Assembly (NCBI GenBank): GCA_902590115.1
Contig: CACIVM010000004.1
Span: 1-59,014 of the forward strand
Origin: an uncultured Pelagibacteraceae bacterium
Lineage (GTDB): Bacteria > Pseudomonadota > Alphaproteobacteria > Pelagibacterales > Pelagibacteraceae
Length of the DNA: 59,014 nt
Reading direction: 5' to 3'
Part shown: positions 49,263-59,014 of the stretch, in pieces
How the letters are laid out: the number at the start of each line of letters is the position of its first letter
How positions within the stretch are numbered: the stretch's first letter is position 1
The notes under the pieces: model-generated
The model's database searches: none
Told to the model about the DNA's origin: nothing
Seen by the model: only the letters and a program-made list of their open reading frames with translations
Made by a program: the position numbers and the translations under genes

Positions 49263-50187
49263 TAAATAATTCTTTAACTGCATTTATTGATTTACTAAAA
49301 TTTTCTTTTTCATCTTTATTAAGTTTCAACTCAATAATTTTCTCTACTCCATTTTTTCCTATTATTACCGGAACACCAGCGTAAATATCTTTAACGTCAT
49401 ATTCCCCATTGATATAAGCTGCACATGGTAGCTCTTTCTTTTGGTCTTTTAAATAGCTTTCAGCCATTTCAATACCTGATGATGCAGGGGCATAGAAAGC
49501 TGATCCTTTTTCTAAATACTTTACTATTTCTGCGCCTCCAGTTTTGGTTCTGTTTATAATTTCAATAATTCTTTTTTCAGAAATTTTACCAGCTTTAATG
49601 AGTTCTTTTATGGGAGTTCCGTTAATAAAAGTATGATTTACCATAGCAACCATTGTGTCTCCATGTCCACCTAAAACTAATGATTTTATTTTACTAACAG
49701 AAATTTTCAATTCTTGGGATAAAAAATAAATAAATCTTGAAGAGTCTAAAATGCCAGCCATACCCACAACTTTATTCTTTGGCAAACCAGAGTACTTTTG
49801 TAATGCCATAACTATTACATCTAAAGGATTAGTTATACAAATTACGAATGCATTTGGAGACGTGTCTTTTATTCCATTTGCAACTTGCTTAATAATCTTT
49901 AAATTTATTTCTAATAAATCATCTCTTGTCATACCTGGCTTACGCGGCACACCAGCGGTTATTATTATAACATCAGAGTCTTTTGTGTCTGAATATTTAC
50001 TAGTACCAGTTATATTTATATCAAAATTTTCTATCGGTGAAGATTGAGCTATATCAAGGGCTTTTCCTTTAGCAATACCCTCGGCAACATCAAATAAAAC
50101 AACGTCTCCAATCTTTTTAGTTGCAATTAGATGTGCTAATGTACCTCCAATTTGACCTGCCCCGATTAATGTAATTTTCTTATTCAT
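49231..50187 (-). CDS. mdh: Malate dehydrogenase (LDH-like type)
   Basis: Oxidises malate to oxaloacetate with NAD. The 318 residues are of the LDH-like branch common in alphaproteobacteria. The NAD motif is [12 protein letters not shown] from residue 9, the substrate loop has [15 protein letters not shown] with the Arg residues of a malate enzyme, and the catalytic His175 is in LGGHGDTMV. It starts 1 base after mmsA. Its end is overlapped by the membrane glycosyltransferase-like gene. Confidence 0.96.
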   Translation of the reverse strand: MNKKITLIGAGQIGGTLAHLIATKKIGDVVLFDVAEGIAKGKALDIAQSSPIENFDINITGTSKYSDTKDSDVIIITAGVPRKPGMTRDDLLEINLKIIKQVANGIKDTSPNAFVICITNPLDVIVMALQKYSGLPKNKVVGMAGILDSSRFIYFLSQELKISVSKIKSLVLGGHGDTMVAMVNHTFINGTPIKELIKAGKISEKRIIEIINRTKTGGAEIVKYLEKGSAFYAPASSGIEMAESYLKDQKKELPCAAYINGEYDVKDIYAGVPVIIGKNGVEKIIELKLNKDEKENFSKSINAVKELFNAAKKIDPSL

Positions 50188-50188
50188 T

Positions 50189-51682
50189 TTATTTCATAGT
50201 TGGCATCACAAATTCTGGGCCAGATCTTAAGCCTGATGGCCACCTTGATGTAATTGTTTTTAGCTTTGTGTAAAATCTAACTCCTTCAGGACCATGCATA
50301 TGTTGATCTCCAAACAATGACCTTTTCCACCCACCAAAACTATGGAAAGCCATAGGAACTGGAATAGGTATATTTATTCCAACCATACCAATTTTAGCTT
50401 GAGACGAAAAAGTTCTTCCAGTATCACCATCTCTTGTGAAGATACTGACTCCATTACCATATTCATGATCATTAACTAATTTCAAAGCCTCATCAAAATT
50501 CCTTGCCCTCACAACAGACAATACTGGACCAAATATCTCTTCCTTGTATATTCTCATATCTTTTTTTACATGATCAAATAAACATCCTCCCATATAAAAA
50601 CCTTTTTCATATCCTTGTAATTTTAATTTTCTTCCGTCTATGACAAGCTGAGCTCCTTCTTTTACACCAATATCAACGTAATTTTTTACTTTTTCTAAGT
50701 GTTCTTTGGTAACAAGTGGTCCCATTTCTGATTTCTTGTCCATACCAGGGCCTACCTTAAGTGATTCAACTTTCTTGGACAAATTATCAACTAATTTATC
50801 ACCTATGTCTCCAACTGCCACTGCTACTGATTGAGCCATGCATCTTTCCCCGGCTGATCCATATGCTGCACCCATCAAACCATTAACCGCTTGATCTAGA
50901 TCACAATCTGGCATTACGACGCAATGATTTTTAGCACCGCCAAGAGCTTGAACTCTTTTTTCATTTTTTGCACAGTTTTCGTAAATATACTTAGCTATCG
51001 GTGTTGAACCGACAAAACTAACAGCGGATATATCTTTATTGTCTATAATTGCATCAACAACTTCCTTATCTCCGTTAACAACATTTAAAACTCCTTCAGG
51101 AAGACCGGCTTCAAAAAATAACTCTGCTAATTTAATTGAGCAAGACGGATCTTTTTCAGAAGGTTTTAAAATAAAAGTATTTCCACATGCAATAGCCATT
51201 GGAAACATCCACATAGGTACCATAGCAGGAAAATTAAATGGAGTTATACCAGCGCAAACCCCCAAAGGTTGCCTTATTGACCAACTATCAACATTTGATC
51301 CAACATTTTCTGTGAATTCTCCTTTTAGTAATTGAGGTATACCGCAAGCATATTCGACTACTTCTAATCCTCTAGTAAGAGAACCTTTTGCGTCTTCATA
51401 AACTTTTCCGTGTTCTGAAACGATTATTTTAGTCAATTCATCAGAATTTTTTTCAATTAGCTCTTTAAATTTAAATAATACTCTTGCTCTTTGTAATGGT
51501 GGCTTAGAGGACCAACTTAAAAAAGCTTTTTTGGCATTCTCAACTGCTAAATTTAAATCTTTTTTTGAAGCCAAAATTACCTCACCACTTTGTTCTCCTG
51601 TGGAGGGATCAAATATCTTACTTTTTCTTTCTGATGCTCCATCATAGAGCTTTCCATTTACAAAATGCTTAATAAGTTTCAT
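50189..51682 (-). CDS. mmsA: Methylmalonate-semialdehyde dehydrogenase (CoA-acylating)
   Basis: A 497-residue aldehyde dehydrogenase that turns methylmalonate or malonate semialdehyde plus CoA into propionyl- or acetyl-CoA, used in valine, pyrimidine or inositol breakdown. The catalytic Cys281 is in [10 protein letters not shown]. Asn252 ([11 protein letters not shown]) replaces the general-base Glu, the hallmark of the CoA-dependent MmsA group. It lies between sdhB and mdh, an uncommon place that could feed carbon into the TCA cycle. The preferred semialdehyde is not determined. Confidence 0.93.
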   Translation of the reverse strand: MKLIKHFVNGKLYDGASERKSKIFDPSTGEQSGEVILASKKDLNLAVENAKKAFLSWSSKPPLQRARVLFKFKELIEKNSDELTKIIVSEHGKVYEDAKGSLTRGLEVVEYACGIPQLLKGEFTENVGSNVDSWSIRQPLGVCAGITPFNFPAMVPMWMFPMAIACGNTFILKPSEKDPSCSIKLAELFFEAGLPEGVLNVVNGDKEVVDAIIDNKDISAVSFVGSTPIAKYIYENCAKNEKRVQALGGAKNHCVVMPDCDLDQAVNGLMGAAYGSAGERCMAQSVAVAVGDIGDKLVDNLSKKVESLKVGPGMDKKSEMGPLVTKEHLEKVKNYVDIGVKEGAQLVIDGRKLKLQGYEKGFYMGGCLFDHVKKDMRIYKEEIFGPVLSVVRARNFDEALKLVNDHEYGNGVSIFTRDGDTGRTFSSQAKIGMVGINIPIPVPMAFHSFGGWKRSLFGDQHMHGPEGVRFYTKLKTITSRWPSGLRSGPEFVMPTMK

Positions 51683-51705
51683 TATCTGATTGAATAAATA
51701 AGCTT

Positions 51706-52485
51706 TTAGCTTGTTGCAAGCATTTTTTTAATTGAGCCTATTGCTTTTGCTGGATTTAATCCTTTTGGACAAGAATTAGTACAATTCATTATAGTGTGAC
51801 ATCTATAAAGCTTTAATTCATCTGCTACTTTTTTTAATCTAGCTTTTTTTTCATCATCTCTGCTATCGCTTATCCATCTATAAGCTTGTAACAAAACTGC
51901 TGGACCTAAATACTTATCTCCATTCCACCAATAACTAGGGCAAGCAGTGGAACAACACGCGCATAAAATACATTCATAATATCCATCAAGTTTTGATCTA
52001 TCCTCTTGTGATTGAATAATTTCTTGTTTTTCAGTCTCAGTTTTTGAGGATTTTAACCAAGGCTGTATAGACTCATACTGTTTATAAAGGTTACTTAAAT
52101 CTCCAATTAAATCCTTTATAACTCTTAAGTGGGGTAAAGGATAAATGTTTAAGTCCCCGTTAATATCACTATGAGACTTAATGCATGAAAGTGTGTTCAC
52201 CCCGTCGACATTCATTGCACATGATCCACATACACCATGAGCACACGACCTTCTAAAAGTTAATGATGGGTCTATTTCGTTTTTTATCTTAAAAAGAACA
52301 TCTAAAACTTTTGGTCCACAATTATCCATATCAACCTCAAATGTGTCTATTCGAGGATTTTTATTATCATCTGGGCTCCAACGATAAACATTTACTTTTT
52401 TTATATTTTGAGATCCGGTGGTGTCTTTATAGTAATTTCCTTTTATAATTTTTGAGTTTTCAGGAATACTAAACTTTGACATCAA
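51706..52485 (-). CDS. sdhB: Succinate dehydrogenase iron-sulfur subunit
   Basis: The iron-sulfur subunit of complex II, 259 residues. The 2Fe-2S ligands are in [14 protein letters not shown] and a later Cys (LSCIKS). The 4Fe-4S and 3Fe-4S ligands are in [16 protein letters not shown] and [14 protein letters not shown]. It passes electrons from the flavin to ubiquinone. It overlaps sdhA by 4 bases. Confidence 0.98.
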   Translation of the reverse strand: MMSKFSIPENSKIIKGNYYKDTTGSQNIKKVNVYRWSPDDNKNPRIDTFEVDMDNCGPKVLDVLFKIKNEIDPSLTFRRSCAHGVCGSCAMNVDGVNTLSCIKSHSDINGDLNIYPLPHLRVIKDLIGDLSNLYKQYESIQPWLKSSKTETEKQEIIQSQEDRSKLDGYYECILCACCSTACPSYWWNGDKYLGPAVLLQAYRWISDSRDDEKKARLKKVADELKLYRCHTIMNCTNSCPKGLNPAKAIGSIKKMLATS

Positions 52486-54257
52486 TAAACTCTTTCCTTC
52501 GGTGGAAAATACTGTACATCGTTAGTTAGGGTTCTAGAGTGAACATCTCTATATCTCACTTTGACTTCATTTTCTTTTTGCCACGCTAAGGTATGTTTCA
52601 TAAAGTTTTTATCATCTCTTTTTGTAAAATCCTCTCTAGCGTGTGCTCCTCTGCTTTCTTTTCTGTGAAAGGCCGAGTCCATTGTGGTCATCGCTTGCCT
52701 TATTAAATTATCGAATTCTAAACTTTCAACTAGATCTGTATTAAAAAGTAATGATTTATCTTTTACATTTAGATCTTTCATACCCTCTAGTGGTTTTCTA
52801 ATATCATTTACTCCCTGTTGAAGTGTCTCTTCGGTTCTAAAAACTGCACATTTACTTTGCATAGTTTTTTGCATTGATAGTCTAAGTTCAGAAGTTTTTG
52901 TAGTCCCATTAGAATTTCTAATTTTATCGAATCTGTCTAAACACTTATCGGTTTCGGAATTTGAGACACTCTCATGAGAAGATCCTACTTTGACTATTTC
53001 TGCAGCCCTTTTTGCTGCCGCTTTTCCAAATACCACTAAATCTATCAGTGAATTAGATCCTAACCTATTTGCTCCATGCACTGACACACAAGCGGCTTCT
53101 CCGATTGCCATGAGACCTGGAACTGTTTGCTCTGAACCGTTTAACGTTAATACCTCTGCCTTATAGTTTGTGGGTATCCCACCCATATTATAATGAACGG
53201 TAGGTACAACTGGTATTGGCTCTTTAGTTACATCAACTCCAGAAAAAGTTTTAGCAGACTCTGCAATTCCCGGTAATCTTTCATCAATTACTTTTTGATC
53301 TAAATGATCTAAGTGTAAGTTGACATGATCTTTTTCTTTGCCAACACCTCTACCTTCGTTAATCTCAATTGCTATAGATCTGCTTACAACATCTCTTGAA
53401 GCTAAGTCTTTTGCATTAGGTGCGTAACGTTCCATAAATCTTTCTCCCTTTGAATTCAAAAGGTAACCACCTTCACCTCTTACTCCCTCTGAAATCAAAC
53501 ATCCTACTCCGTAAATACCAGTTGGGTGAAATTGCACAAACTCCATATCTTGTAAAGGTAGACCAGCTCTTAAAACCATACCATTACCATCTCCTGTACA
53601 TGTATGCGCTGAAGTAGCTGAATAATATATTTTTCCGTATCCACCTGTTGCTATTATTGTTATGTGTGATCTAAATCGATGAATTGTTCCATCATTTAAA
53701 TTCCATGCTATTAATCCTTTGCACTCACCATCTTTCATAATTAAGTCTAATGCAAAATATTCTATAAAAAACTCTGTATTATGTTTTAATGCTTGTCCAT
53801 ATAATGTGTGCAAGATTGCATGACCTGTTCGATCTGCTGCAGCGCAAGTTCTTTGTGCTGTACCATTACCATAATTTTTTGTCATACCACCAAATGGTCT
53901 TTGATAAATTTTTCCGTCTTTTGTTCTGCTAAAAGGAACTCCATATTTTTCTAATTCAATCACAGCTCTTGGAGCCTCCTTACATAAATACTCTATTGCA
54001 TCTTGATCTCCTAACCAATCTGAGCCTTTCACTGTATCATACATGTGCCATCTCCAATCGTCTTCTCCCATATTGCCTAAAGCGGCTGAAATTCCACCTT
54101 GTGCTGCTGAAGTATGGCTTCTAGTCGGAAAAACTTTTGAGACGCAAGCAGTTTTTAAACCAGCCTCAGAAAGACCTACTGCTGCTCTTAAGCCTGAACC
54201 TCCTGCTCCCAGAACAACTACATCATACTCGTGATCAATAATTTTATATGCACTCAT
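52482..54257 (-). CDS. sdhA: Succinate dehydrogenase flavoprotein subunit
   Basis: The catalytic flavoprotein of complex II, 591 residues. The FAD motif [12 protein letters not shown] starts at residue 15, and covalent FAD attachment is expected at His48 in [32 protein letters not shown] and the C-terminal [11 protein letters not shown] are characteristic. It oxidises succinate to fumarate. It starts 2 bases after sdhD. Confidence 0.98.
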   Translation of the reverse strand: MSAYKIIDHEYDVVVLGAGGSGLRAAVGLSEAGLKTACVSKVFPTRSHTSAAQGGISAALGNMGEDDWRWHMYDTVKGSDWLGDQDAIEYLCKEAPRAVIELEKYGVPFSRTKDGKIYQRPFGGMTKNYGNGTAQRTCAAADRTGHAILHTLYGQALKHNTEFFIEYFALDLIMKDGECKGLIAWNLNDGTIHRFRSHITIIATGGYGKIYYSATSAHTCTGDGNGMVLRAGLPLQDMEFVQFHPTGIYGVGCLISEGVRGEGGYLLNSKGERFMERYAPNAKDLASRDVVSRSIAIEINEGRGVGKEKDHVNLHLDHLDQKVIDERLPGIAESAKTFSGVDVTKEPIPVVPTVHYNMGGIPTNYKAEVLTLNGSEQTVPGLMAIGEAACVSVHGANRLGSNSLIDLVVFGKAAAKRAAEIVKVGSSHESVSNSETDKCLDRFDKIRNSNGTTKTSELRLSMQKTMQSKCAVFRTEETLQQGVNDIRKPLEGMKDLNVKDKSLLFNTDLVESLEFDNLIRQAMTTMDSAFHRKESRGAHAREDFTKRDDKNFMKHTLAWQKENEVKVRYRDVHSRTLTNDVQYFPPKERVY

Positions 54258-54259
54258 AA

Positions 54260-54583
54260 TTAAATATTTAATAATATTATAGTAATTAATGGTGTTATTA
54301 TAGCAAAAATATATAGGACTTTATTTGCGACATTTTTGATATTTTCATTGGATATATAATCCTCAAATATTTCACTTATATTTAGGGATGAATTAAAAAA
54401 CATTAATACTAAAAACAAAGAAAATAAAGACTTAAAAGTTGATGTTTTAAAAATCAATAGAAGCTCCTGATATTCATTATCAAATATTGATACAAAGTTG
54501 ATAATAAACCAAAGCATTAATGGAATTAGTAAAGCCGAGCTAATTTTTAAAAATAACCACTTTTTTGTAGATTTGTGCATCAT
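54260..54583 (-). CDS. sdhD: Succinate dehydrogenase membrane anchor subunit
   Basis: A 107-residue protein with three hydrophobic helices, located between sdhC and sdhA, the position of the small anchor SdhD. Sequence similarity to known SdhD is weak: no obvious heme-ligand His appears in the helices (the only His is near the N-terminus). The call therefore rests on position, length and topology. It overlaps sdhC by 4 bases. Confidence 0.8.
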   Translation of the reverse strand: MMHKSTKKWLFLKISSALLIPLMLWFIINFVSIFDNEYQELLLIFKTSTFKSLFSLFLVLMFFNSSLNISEIFEDYISNENIKNVANKVLYIFAIITPLITIILLNI

Positions 54584-54966
54584 ATTAATTTCTTTCCTAT
54601 TATATATATCATGATAGCTAGAACAATTGACCCTACAATAGTAAGCACTCCTGTTATCTTGGAAGTTTTTAAATCAAAACCATAGCCCATGTCCCATGCT
54701 AAATGTCTGACTTCATTTAGGATATGATAACTAAACGTCCAACATAGACCAATCGTAAGAAATTTACCAATATAAGAATTTATGAATAAGAAAAATGTAT
54801 TATAACTTAGATCAAAAGTAGTAACGATTATAACCCAGAAACAAATTAATATTGTTGCAATAATATTTAATACTCCAACAATTCTGTGAGTAATAGATAA
54901 AAGCGAAGAAATTTGCCAACTGTAAATATCTAGATGAGGTGTTAATGGATTGTTTTCGTATTGCAT
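54580..54966 (-). CDS. sdhC: Succinate dehydrogenase cytochrome b556 subunit
   Basis: The heme b-bearing membrane subunit of complex II, 128 residues with three helices. SITHRIVGVLN (His27, quinone side) and FSYHILNEVRHLAWDMG (likely heme ligand His81) are the family signatures. The N-terminal NPLTPHLDIYSWQISS is also typical. It starts 7 bases after asd. Confidence 0.95.
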   Translation of the reverse strand: MQYENNPLTPHLDIYSWQISSLLSITHRIVGVLNIIATILICFWVIIVTTFDLSYNTFFLFINSYIGKFLTIGLCWTFSYHILNEVRHLAWDMGYGFDLKTSKITGVLTIVGSIVLAIMIYIIGKKLI

Positions 54967-54973
54967 AAAAATT

Positions 54974-55960
54974 TTATTTTACTAACAATTCTGCTATTTG
55001 AACAGTATTTAATGCTGCTCCTTTTAATAAGTTATCTGACACAACCCAAAGATTTACAGCTTTAGAATTAGACCTATCTTTTCTTATTCTTGAAATATAT
55101 GTGGTATAGCTACCTTCAGCTTCGACTGGTGTAATATAACCTCCATCCTTTTGTGAGTCTAGTACCTTACAACCAGGTGCTTTAGCCAAAATATTCTTTA
55201 AATCAGATAAATTATAATCTTCTTCAAATTCAATATTAATTGACTCTGAGTGAGAATTTAAAACTGGAACTCTCACACATGTGGCTGAAAGTTTAATGTT
55301 TTTATCGAGGATTTTTTTAGTTTCTTTTTCCATTTTTAACTCTTCTTTAGTGTATCCATCCTCATCAAACTTATCTATATGCGGGATTAGATTAAAAGCT
55401 ATTTGTTTTGTAAAATTTTTAGAAATAGGTTTTTCACTATTAATAACTTGTTTAGTTTGTGAAATTAATTCATCCATTGGTGCTTTACCAGCTCCAGAAA
55501 CTGCTTGATATGTGGAAACAATTACCCTCCTTATTTTAAATTTGTCATGAAGTGGTTTAAGAACTAAAACCATTTGCATAGTTGAGCAATTTGGATTTGA
55601 GATGATATTTCTGTGGTTTTTTAAATCATCAGGATTAACCTCCGCGACTACTAATGGAACATTACTATTTAATCTAAAGTAGCTTGAATTATCTATAACA
55701 ATAGTTTTTTTTGAGGCTTTAGAAGCATATTTTTGAGATAATTGACTGCCTGCTGCAAAAAAAGTTATATCTGCTCTACTGAAATCATAGTTTGATAAAT
55801 CCTCAACAGATATTTTTTTATTCTTAAATTTAAAAGTTTTTCCTAAGCTTTTTTTTGACGCTACAAGATATAAATCATCAATTTTAATTGATGATTTTTC
55901 CAGTATTTCTATTGTTTTTCTGCCAACATTTCCAGTCGCACCTATTATTGAAAATTTCAT
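54974..55960 (-). CDS. asd: Aspartate-semialdehyde dehydrogenase
   Basis: Makes aspartate semialdehyde for the lysine, threonine and methionine branches. The 328 residues show the NADP motif IIGATGNVGRKTIEIL, the catalytic Cys125 in SNPNCSTMQM, and YQAVSGAGK. It is placed after leuB in the order leuC-leuD-leuB-asd common in alphaproteobacteria, and it supplies the precursor used by the lysA and metX routes also in this window. Confidence 0.96.
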   Translation of the reverse strand: MKFSIIGATGNVGRKTIEILEKSSIKIDDLYLVASKKSLGKTFKFKNKKISVEDLSNYDFSRADITFFAAGSQLSQKYASKASKKTIVIDNSSYFRLNSNVPLVVAEVNPDDLKNHRNIISNPNCSTMQMVLVLKPLHDKFKIRRVIVSTYQAVSGAGKAPMDELISQTKQVINSEKPISKNFTKQIAFNLIPHIDKFDEDGYTKEELKMEKETKKILDKNIKLSATCVRVPVLNSHSESINIEFEEDYNLSDLKNILAKAPGCKVLDSQKDGGYITPVEAEGSYTTYISRIRKDRSNSKAVNLWVVSDNLLKGAALNTVQIAELLVK

Positions 55961-55970
55961 AAGAATTACT

Positions 55971-57071
55971 TTATTTCAATTTTGAAATTATTGCATCACC
56001 CATCTGTGAAGTAGTTACCTCTTTTTTTCCAGATGACATTATATCTTTAGTTCTCAAGCCGTCATTTAAAACGTTATGAACTGCCTCGTCTAATAGATTT
56101 GCCTCTTTATCTAAGTCTAATGAATATTTTAAAGCCATAGAAAAACTTAAAATTGTCGCGATTGGATTAGCTATATTTTTTCCTGCAATATCGGGTGCAG
56201 ATCCATGTACAGGTTCATATAACGATCTTACCCTTCCATTTTTATCTTTAGATCCTAAAGAGGCTGAAGGCAGCAAGCCTAGTGATCCAGTTAACATCGC
56301 AGCTTCGTCTGATAGCATATCTCCAAATAAGTTATCAGCTAAGATCACATCGAATTGTTTTGGTTGCCTTAAAAGTTGCATAGCACAATTGTCTGCTAAC
56401 ATATGCTCTAATTCAACTTTTTTGAAATCTTTGTCTTTTAGTTTCTGAACTTCTTCTCTCCATAAAACACCTGCTTCCATTACATTAGATTTTTCACAAG
56501 AAGTGACTTTATTTTTTCTTTTTTTAGCTAGCTCAAAAGCCATTTTTGCTATTCTCTGAATTTCACTAGTTGTGTATACATGCGTATTAACACCCTTTCT
56601 CTCGTTATTTTTAATTGGCTCAATACCTCTTGGTTCACCAAAATATATGCCTCCAGTTAATTCTCTTACAATCATGATGTCTAACCCTGAAACTATTTCA
56701 GGTTTTAATGTTGATGAGTCAACTAATTGTTTAAAGCAGATCGCTGGTCTTAGATTGGCAAAAAGTTTTAATTCTTTTCTCAATTTTAACAGAGCACGCT
56801 CTGGTTTTTTCGAAAACTCAAGTTTGTCCCATTTTGGTCCACCACAAGCTCCAAGTATAACTGCATCACATTCTAATGATTTGTAAAATACTTCATCTGT
56901 GATAGGGATTTTATTCACATCTATGGAGGCTCCTCCAATTAGTTCTTCATCAATTTTAAAATCCATCGACTTATTTTTATTAAACCATTCAACAATTTTT
57001 CTTACTTCTCTAACAACTTCAGGGCCTATACCGTCTCCAGGTAAAAGTAAAAGTTTTCTACTGTTTTTCAT
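55971..57071 (-). CDS. leuB: 3-isopropylmalate dehydrogenase
   Basis: The third step of leucine synthesis, an NAD-dependent oxidative decarboxylase of 366 residues. [12 protein letters not shown] opens the protein; [35 protein letters not shown] and [13 protein letters not shown] are the substrate, metal and NAD segments. I start at ATG 57071, which overlaps the leuD stop as ATGA; the longer frame from 57086 adds only five residues. Confidence 0.96.
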   Translation of the reverse strand: MKNSRKLLLLPGDGIGPEVVREVRKIVEWFNKNKSMDFKIDEELIGGASIDVNKIPITDEVFYKSLECDAVILGACGGPKWDKLEFSKKPERALLKLRKELKLFANLRPAICFKQLVDSSTLKPEIVSGLDIMIVRELTGGIYFGEPRGIEPIKNNERKGVNTHVYTTSEIQRIAKMAFELAKKRKNKVTSCEKSNVMEAGVLWREEVQKLKDKDFKKVELEHMLADNCAMQLLRQPKQFDVILADNLFGDMLSDEAAMLTGSLGLLPSASLGSKDKNGRVRSLYEPVHGSAPDIAGKNIANPIATILSFSMALKYSLDLDKEANLLDEAVHNVLNDGLRTKDIMSSGKKEVTTSQMGDAIISKLK

Positions 57072-57673
57072 ATGTTGTAAAGCCATGGTTTTGTTTTTTT
57101 TACTTTTTCCTCAAATGATGAGATTTTAGAAACTTTTTCCAATGACATACCAATCTGATCTAATCCCTCCAATAATCTTTTTTTCTTGTCAGGTTCAATA
57201 TCAAAATCAATTTTTTTATTTCCATAAAAAATTTGTTGTTTGGATAAATCAATATCAATCTCCTCTTTTCTTTTTGAATAACTAATCAATTCATTTATAA
57301 ACTGTTCCTCTAATTTGATTGGAAGAATTCCGTTATTAAAACAATTATTATAGAATATATCAGCGAAGCTTGGGCTAATGATACATCTTATTCCAAAATC
57401 TAAAAGAGCCCAAGGAGCATGTTCCCTAGATGACCCGCAACCAAAATTTTTACCTGTTATCAAAATTTTTGAACTTTTAAACGGTTCTTTGTTAAGAGTA
57501 AAATCAGACTTTAAATTTCCTTTTTCATCGTATCTCATCTCATAAAAAAGACTTTTTCCTAATCCAGTTCTTTTAATAGTTTTCAAAAACTGTTTTGGAA
57601 TTATCATATCCGTATCGATATTGATAAAAGAGATGTGAGCGGGAATACTTTTTAGTTTTAAAAATTTGTCCAT
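57068..57673 (-). CDS. leuD: 3-isopropylmalate dehydratase small subunit
   Basis: The small subunit of isopropylmalate isomerase, 201 residues. The swivel domain shows [16 protein letters not shown] and the diagnostic [17 protein letters not shown]. It joins LeuC to isomerise 2- to 3-isopropylmalate. It directly abuts leuC and overlaps leuB by 4 bases. Confidence 0.97.
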   Translation of the reverse strand: MDKFLKLKSIPAHISFINIDTDMIIPKQFLKTIKRTGLGKSLFYEMRYDEKGNLKSDFTLNKEPFKSSKILITGKNFGCGSSREHAPWALLDFGIRCIISPSFADIFYNNCFNNGILPIKLEEQFINELISYSKRKEEIDIDLSKQQIFYGNKKIDFDIEPDKKKRLLEGLDQIGMSLEKVSKISSFEEKVKKTKPWLYNI

Positions 57674-59014
57674 CTAATTTATCTTTCTAACATCGGACAA
57701 TCTACCAGTGATGGCTGCGGCGATTGCCATGCCCGGACTAACTAAATGTGTTCTTCCTCCCCTGCCTTGTCTTCCTTCAAAGTTTCTATTTGATGTTGAA
57801 GCACATCTCTCTTTAGCTGATAGTTGATCTTCATTCATACCTAAGCACATTGAACATCCTGGCTCTCTCCACTCAAAACCTGCGTTTTTGAAAATTTTAT
57901 CTAAACCTTCTTCTTCAGCTTGTTTTTTGACTAATCCTGAGCCTGGTACTACCATTGCGCTTACACCTTTTGATATTTTTTTTCCCTCTAAGAGTTTTGC
58001 AGCAGCTCTAAGATCCTCAATTCTTCCATTGGTGCAACTTCCTATAAAAATTTTATCAACTTTTATATCTGTGATTTTCATATTTGGACTTAGTCCCATG
58101 TATTCTAAAGATCTGTACATAGCTTCTTTTTTTTCTTTGTCTTTTTCTTTTTCTGGGTCAGGAACAAAGCCGGTTATTGGGCTTACATCTTGAGGTGAGG
58201 TTCCCCATGTGACTAGGGGTTCTATTTGATTTGCATCAATTGTTACCTCTTTATCAAAGATACAGTCCTCGTCTGAATACAATTCACGCCAATTCTTAAG
58301 AGCTTCTTCATAGTCTTTCCCTTTCGGTGTCATTGGTCTGTTTTTAAAATAATCAAATGTTTTCTGATCTGGTGCTATTAAACCAGCTCTTGCACCTGCC
58401 TCTATAGTCATATTGCATATTGTCATTCTTTGCTCAATGCTTAGGTCTCTAATTACTTCACCTGCAAACTCTATAACGTATCCTGTGCCACCGGCAGTTC
58501 CGATAGTTCCGATTATTTTTAAAATTACGTCTTTAGCAGTAACACCTATAGGTAACTTTCCATTAACATTTATTCTAAAATTCTTAGATTTTTTTTGAAT
58601 TAAAGTTTGTGTTGCAAGAACATGCTCTACTTCTGATGTACCAATACCGAAAGCTAGTGATCCAAAAGCTCCGTGTGTAGCGGTATGACTGTCCCCACAA
58701 ACTATAACTGTTCCAGGTTGAGTAAATCCTTGTTCTGGGCCTATAATGTGAACAATGCCTTGTCTTTTGTCATTAACATCAAAAAGTCTTATGTTAAAGT
58801 CTTTACAATTTTTTCTTAAGGTATCTACTTGCAATTTAGATTGTTCATCAGCAATACCTTTGGTTCTATCTGAAGTTGGAACATTATGATCAGGAACTGC
58901 TAATGTTAGTTCTGGCTTTCTTACTTTTCTTTTTTGAATACGTAAACCTTCAAATGCTTGCGGACTTGTAACCTCATGAATCAAATGACGATCAACATAA
59001 AGTAAACAAGTTCC
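57674..59014 (-). CDS. leuC: 3-isopropylmalate dehydratase large subunit; 5'-truncated
   Basis: The 4Fe-4S large subunit of isopropylmalate isomerase. The frame continues to the window edge ([15 protein letters not shown]), so 446 residues are visible and about 15-20 N-terminal residues are missing. The codon at 58984 is TTG inside the gene, not the start. Cluster ligands lie in [22 protein letters not shown] and GCSMCLGMN. The final Cys pair and the [20 protein letters not shown] segment are intact. It is the first visible gene of the minus-strand run. Confidence 0.97.
   Translation of the reverse strand, partial: GTCLLYVDRHLIHEVTSPQAFEGLRIQKRKVRKPELTLAVPDHNVPTSDRTKGIADEQSKLQVDTLRKNCKDFNIRLFDVNDKRQGIVHIIGPEQGFTQPGTVIVCGDSHTATHGAFGSLAFGIGTSEVEHVLATQTLIQKKSKNFRINVNGKLPIGVTAKDVILKIIGTIGTAGGTGYVIEFAGEVIRDLSIEQRMTICNMTIEAGARAGLIAPDQKTFDYFKNRPMTPKGKDYEEALKNWRELYSDEDCIFDKEVTIDANQIEPLVTWGTSPQDVSPITGFVPDPEKEKDKEKKEAMYRSLEYMGLSPNMKITDIKVDKIFIGSCTNGRIEDLRAAAKLLEGKKISKGVSAMVVPGSGLVKKQAEEEGLDKIFKNAGFEWREPGCSMCLGMNEDQLSAKERCASTSNRNFEGRQGRGGRTHLVSPGMAIAAAITGRLSDVRKIN

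Noticed and set aside
58982-58984. TTG as the start of leuC
   Set aside because: The frame continues upstream with typical LeuC sequence to the window edge, so the gene is simply cut.

Overview
The window is a very AT-rich, tightly packed bacterial chromosome segment. Gene content and order point to an alphaproteobacterium of the SAR11 group (Candidatus Pelagibacter and relatives): leuCDB-asd, sdhCDAB, mdh-sucCDAB-lpd and priA-atpHAGDC follow one another on one strand, a SUV3-type helicase stands next to a 7Fe ferredoxin and carD, yqaA-dsbB-coq7 is present, and metX-metW has a SAM-II riboswitch. Intergenic gaps are mostly under 100 bases and many genes overlap by 1-20 bases. The organism assignment is inference from families and synteny; no rRNA is present. 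I see no mobile element, phage gene, CRISPR array or origin.

Layout. 1-2053 (+): the end of a pyruvate dehydrogenase E2 gene, an EamA exporter and a PaaI-type thioesterase. 2091-6951 (-): an aminotransferase, a TAXI-TRAP uptake system and a new 50-residue zinc-ribbon-like gene at the operon end. 7118-10995 (+): SUV3-like helicase, TerB-like protein, ferredoxin and CarD, closed by a two-way terminator shared with a 22-residue Lys/Arg peptide gene (-). 11322-14227 (-): fatty acyl-CoA ligase, tRNA-Leu(CAA) and an unrecognised protein with two winged-helix motifs. 14244-17865: yqaA-dsbB-coq7, an HNH nuclease, an esterase, a HIG1-like protein and a TlpA-like thioredoxin. 17895-21330 (+): argH, a small lipoprotein, lysA, plsC. 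21327-23307 (-): tyrA and hisC. 23368-25924 (+): promoter, SAM-II riboswitch with attenuator, metX, metW, gloB. 25935-32484 (+): rplU-rpmA-obgE-proB-proA-nadD-rsfS-ctpA-rppH. 32474-59014 (-): one unbroken co-directional run from leuC through the TCA-cycle genes to the F1 ATP synthase.

Together the genes cover oxidative central metabolism (pyruvate and 2-oxoglutarate dehydrogenases, succinyl-CoA synthetase, succinate dehydrogenase, malate dehydrogenase, F1 ATPase), synthesis of Leu, Pro, Arg, Lys, Met, His and Tyr, and ribosome or translation functions. The most interesting items are the SAM-II aptamer wired to an apparent terminator/antiterminator switch, the 22-residue polybasic gene with full expression signals, the 50-residue zinc-ribbon gene behind the TRAP permease, a two-gene surface-glycan insert inside the mdh-suc operon, and a tRNA-Leu lying 4 bases before a start codon. 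No stretch longer than about 210 bases lacks a gene or an identified signal.
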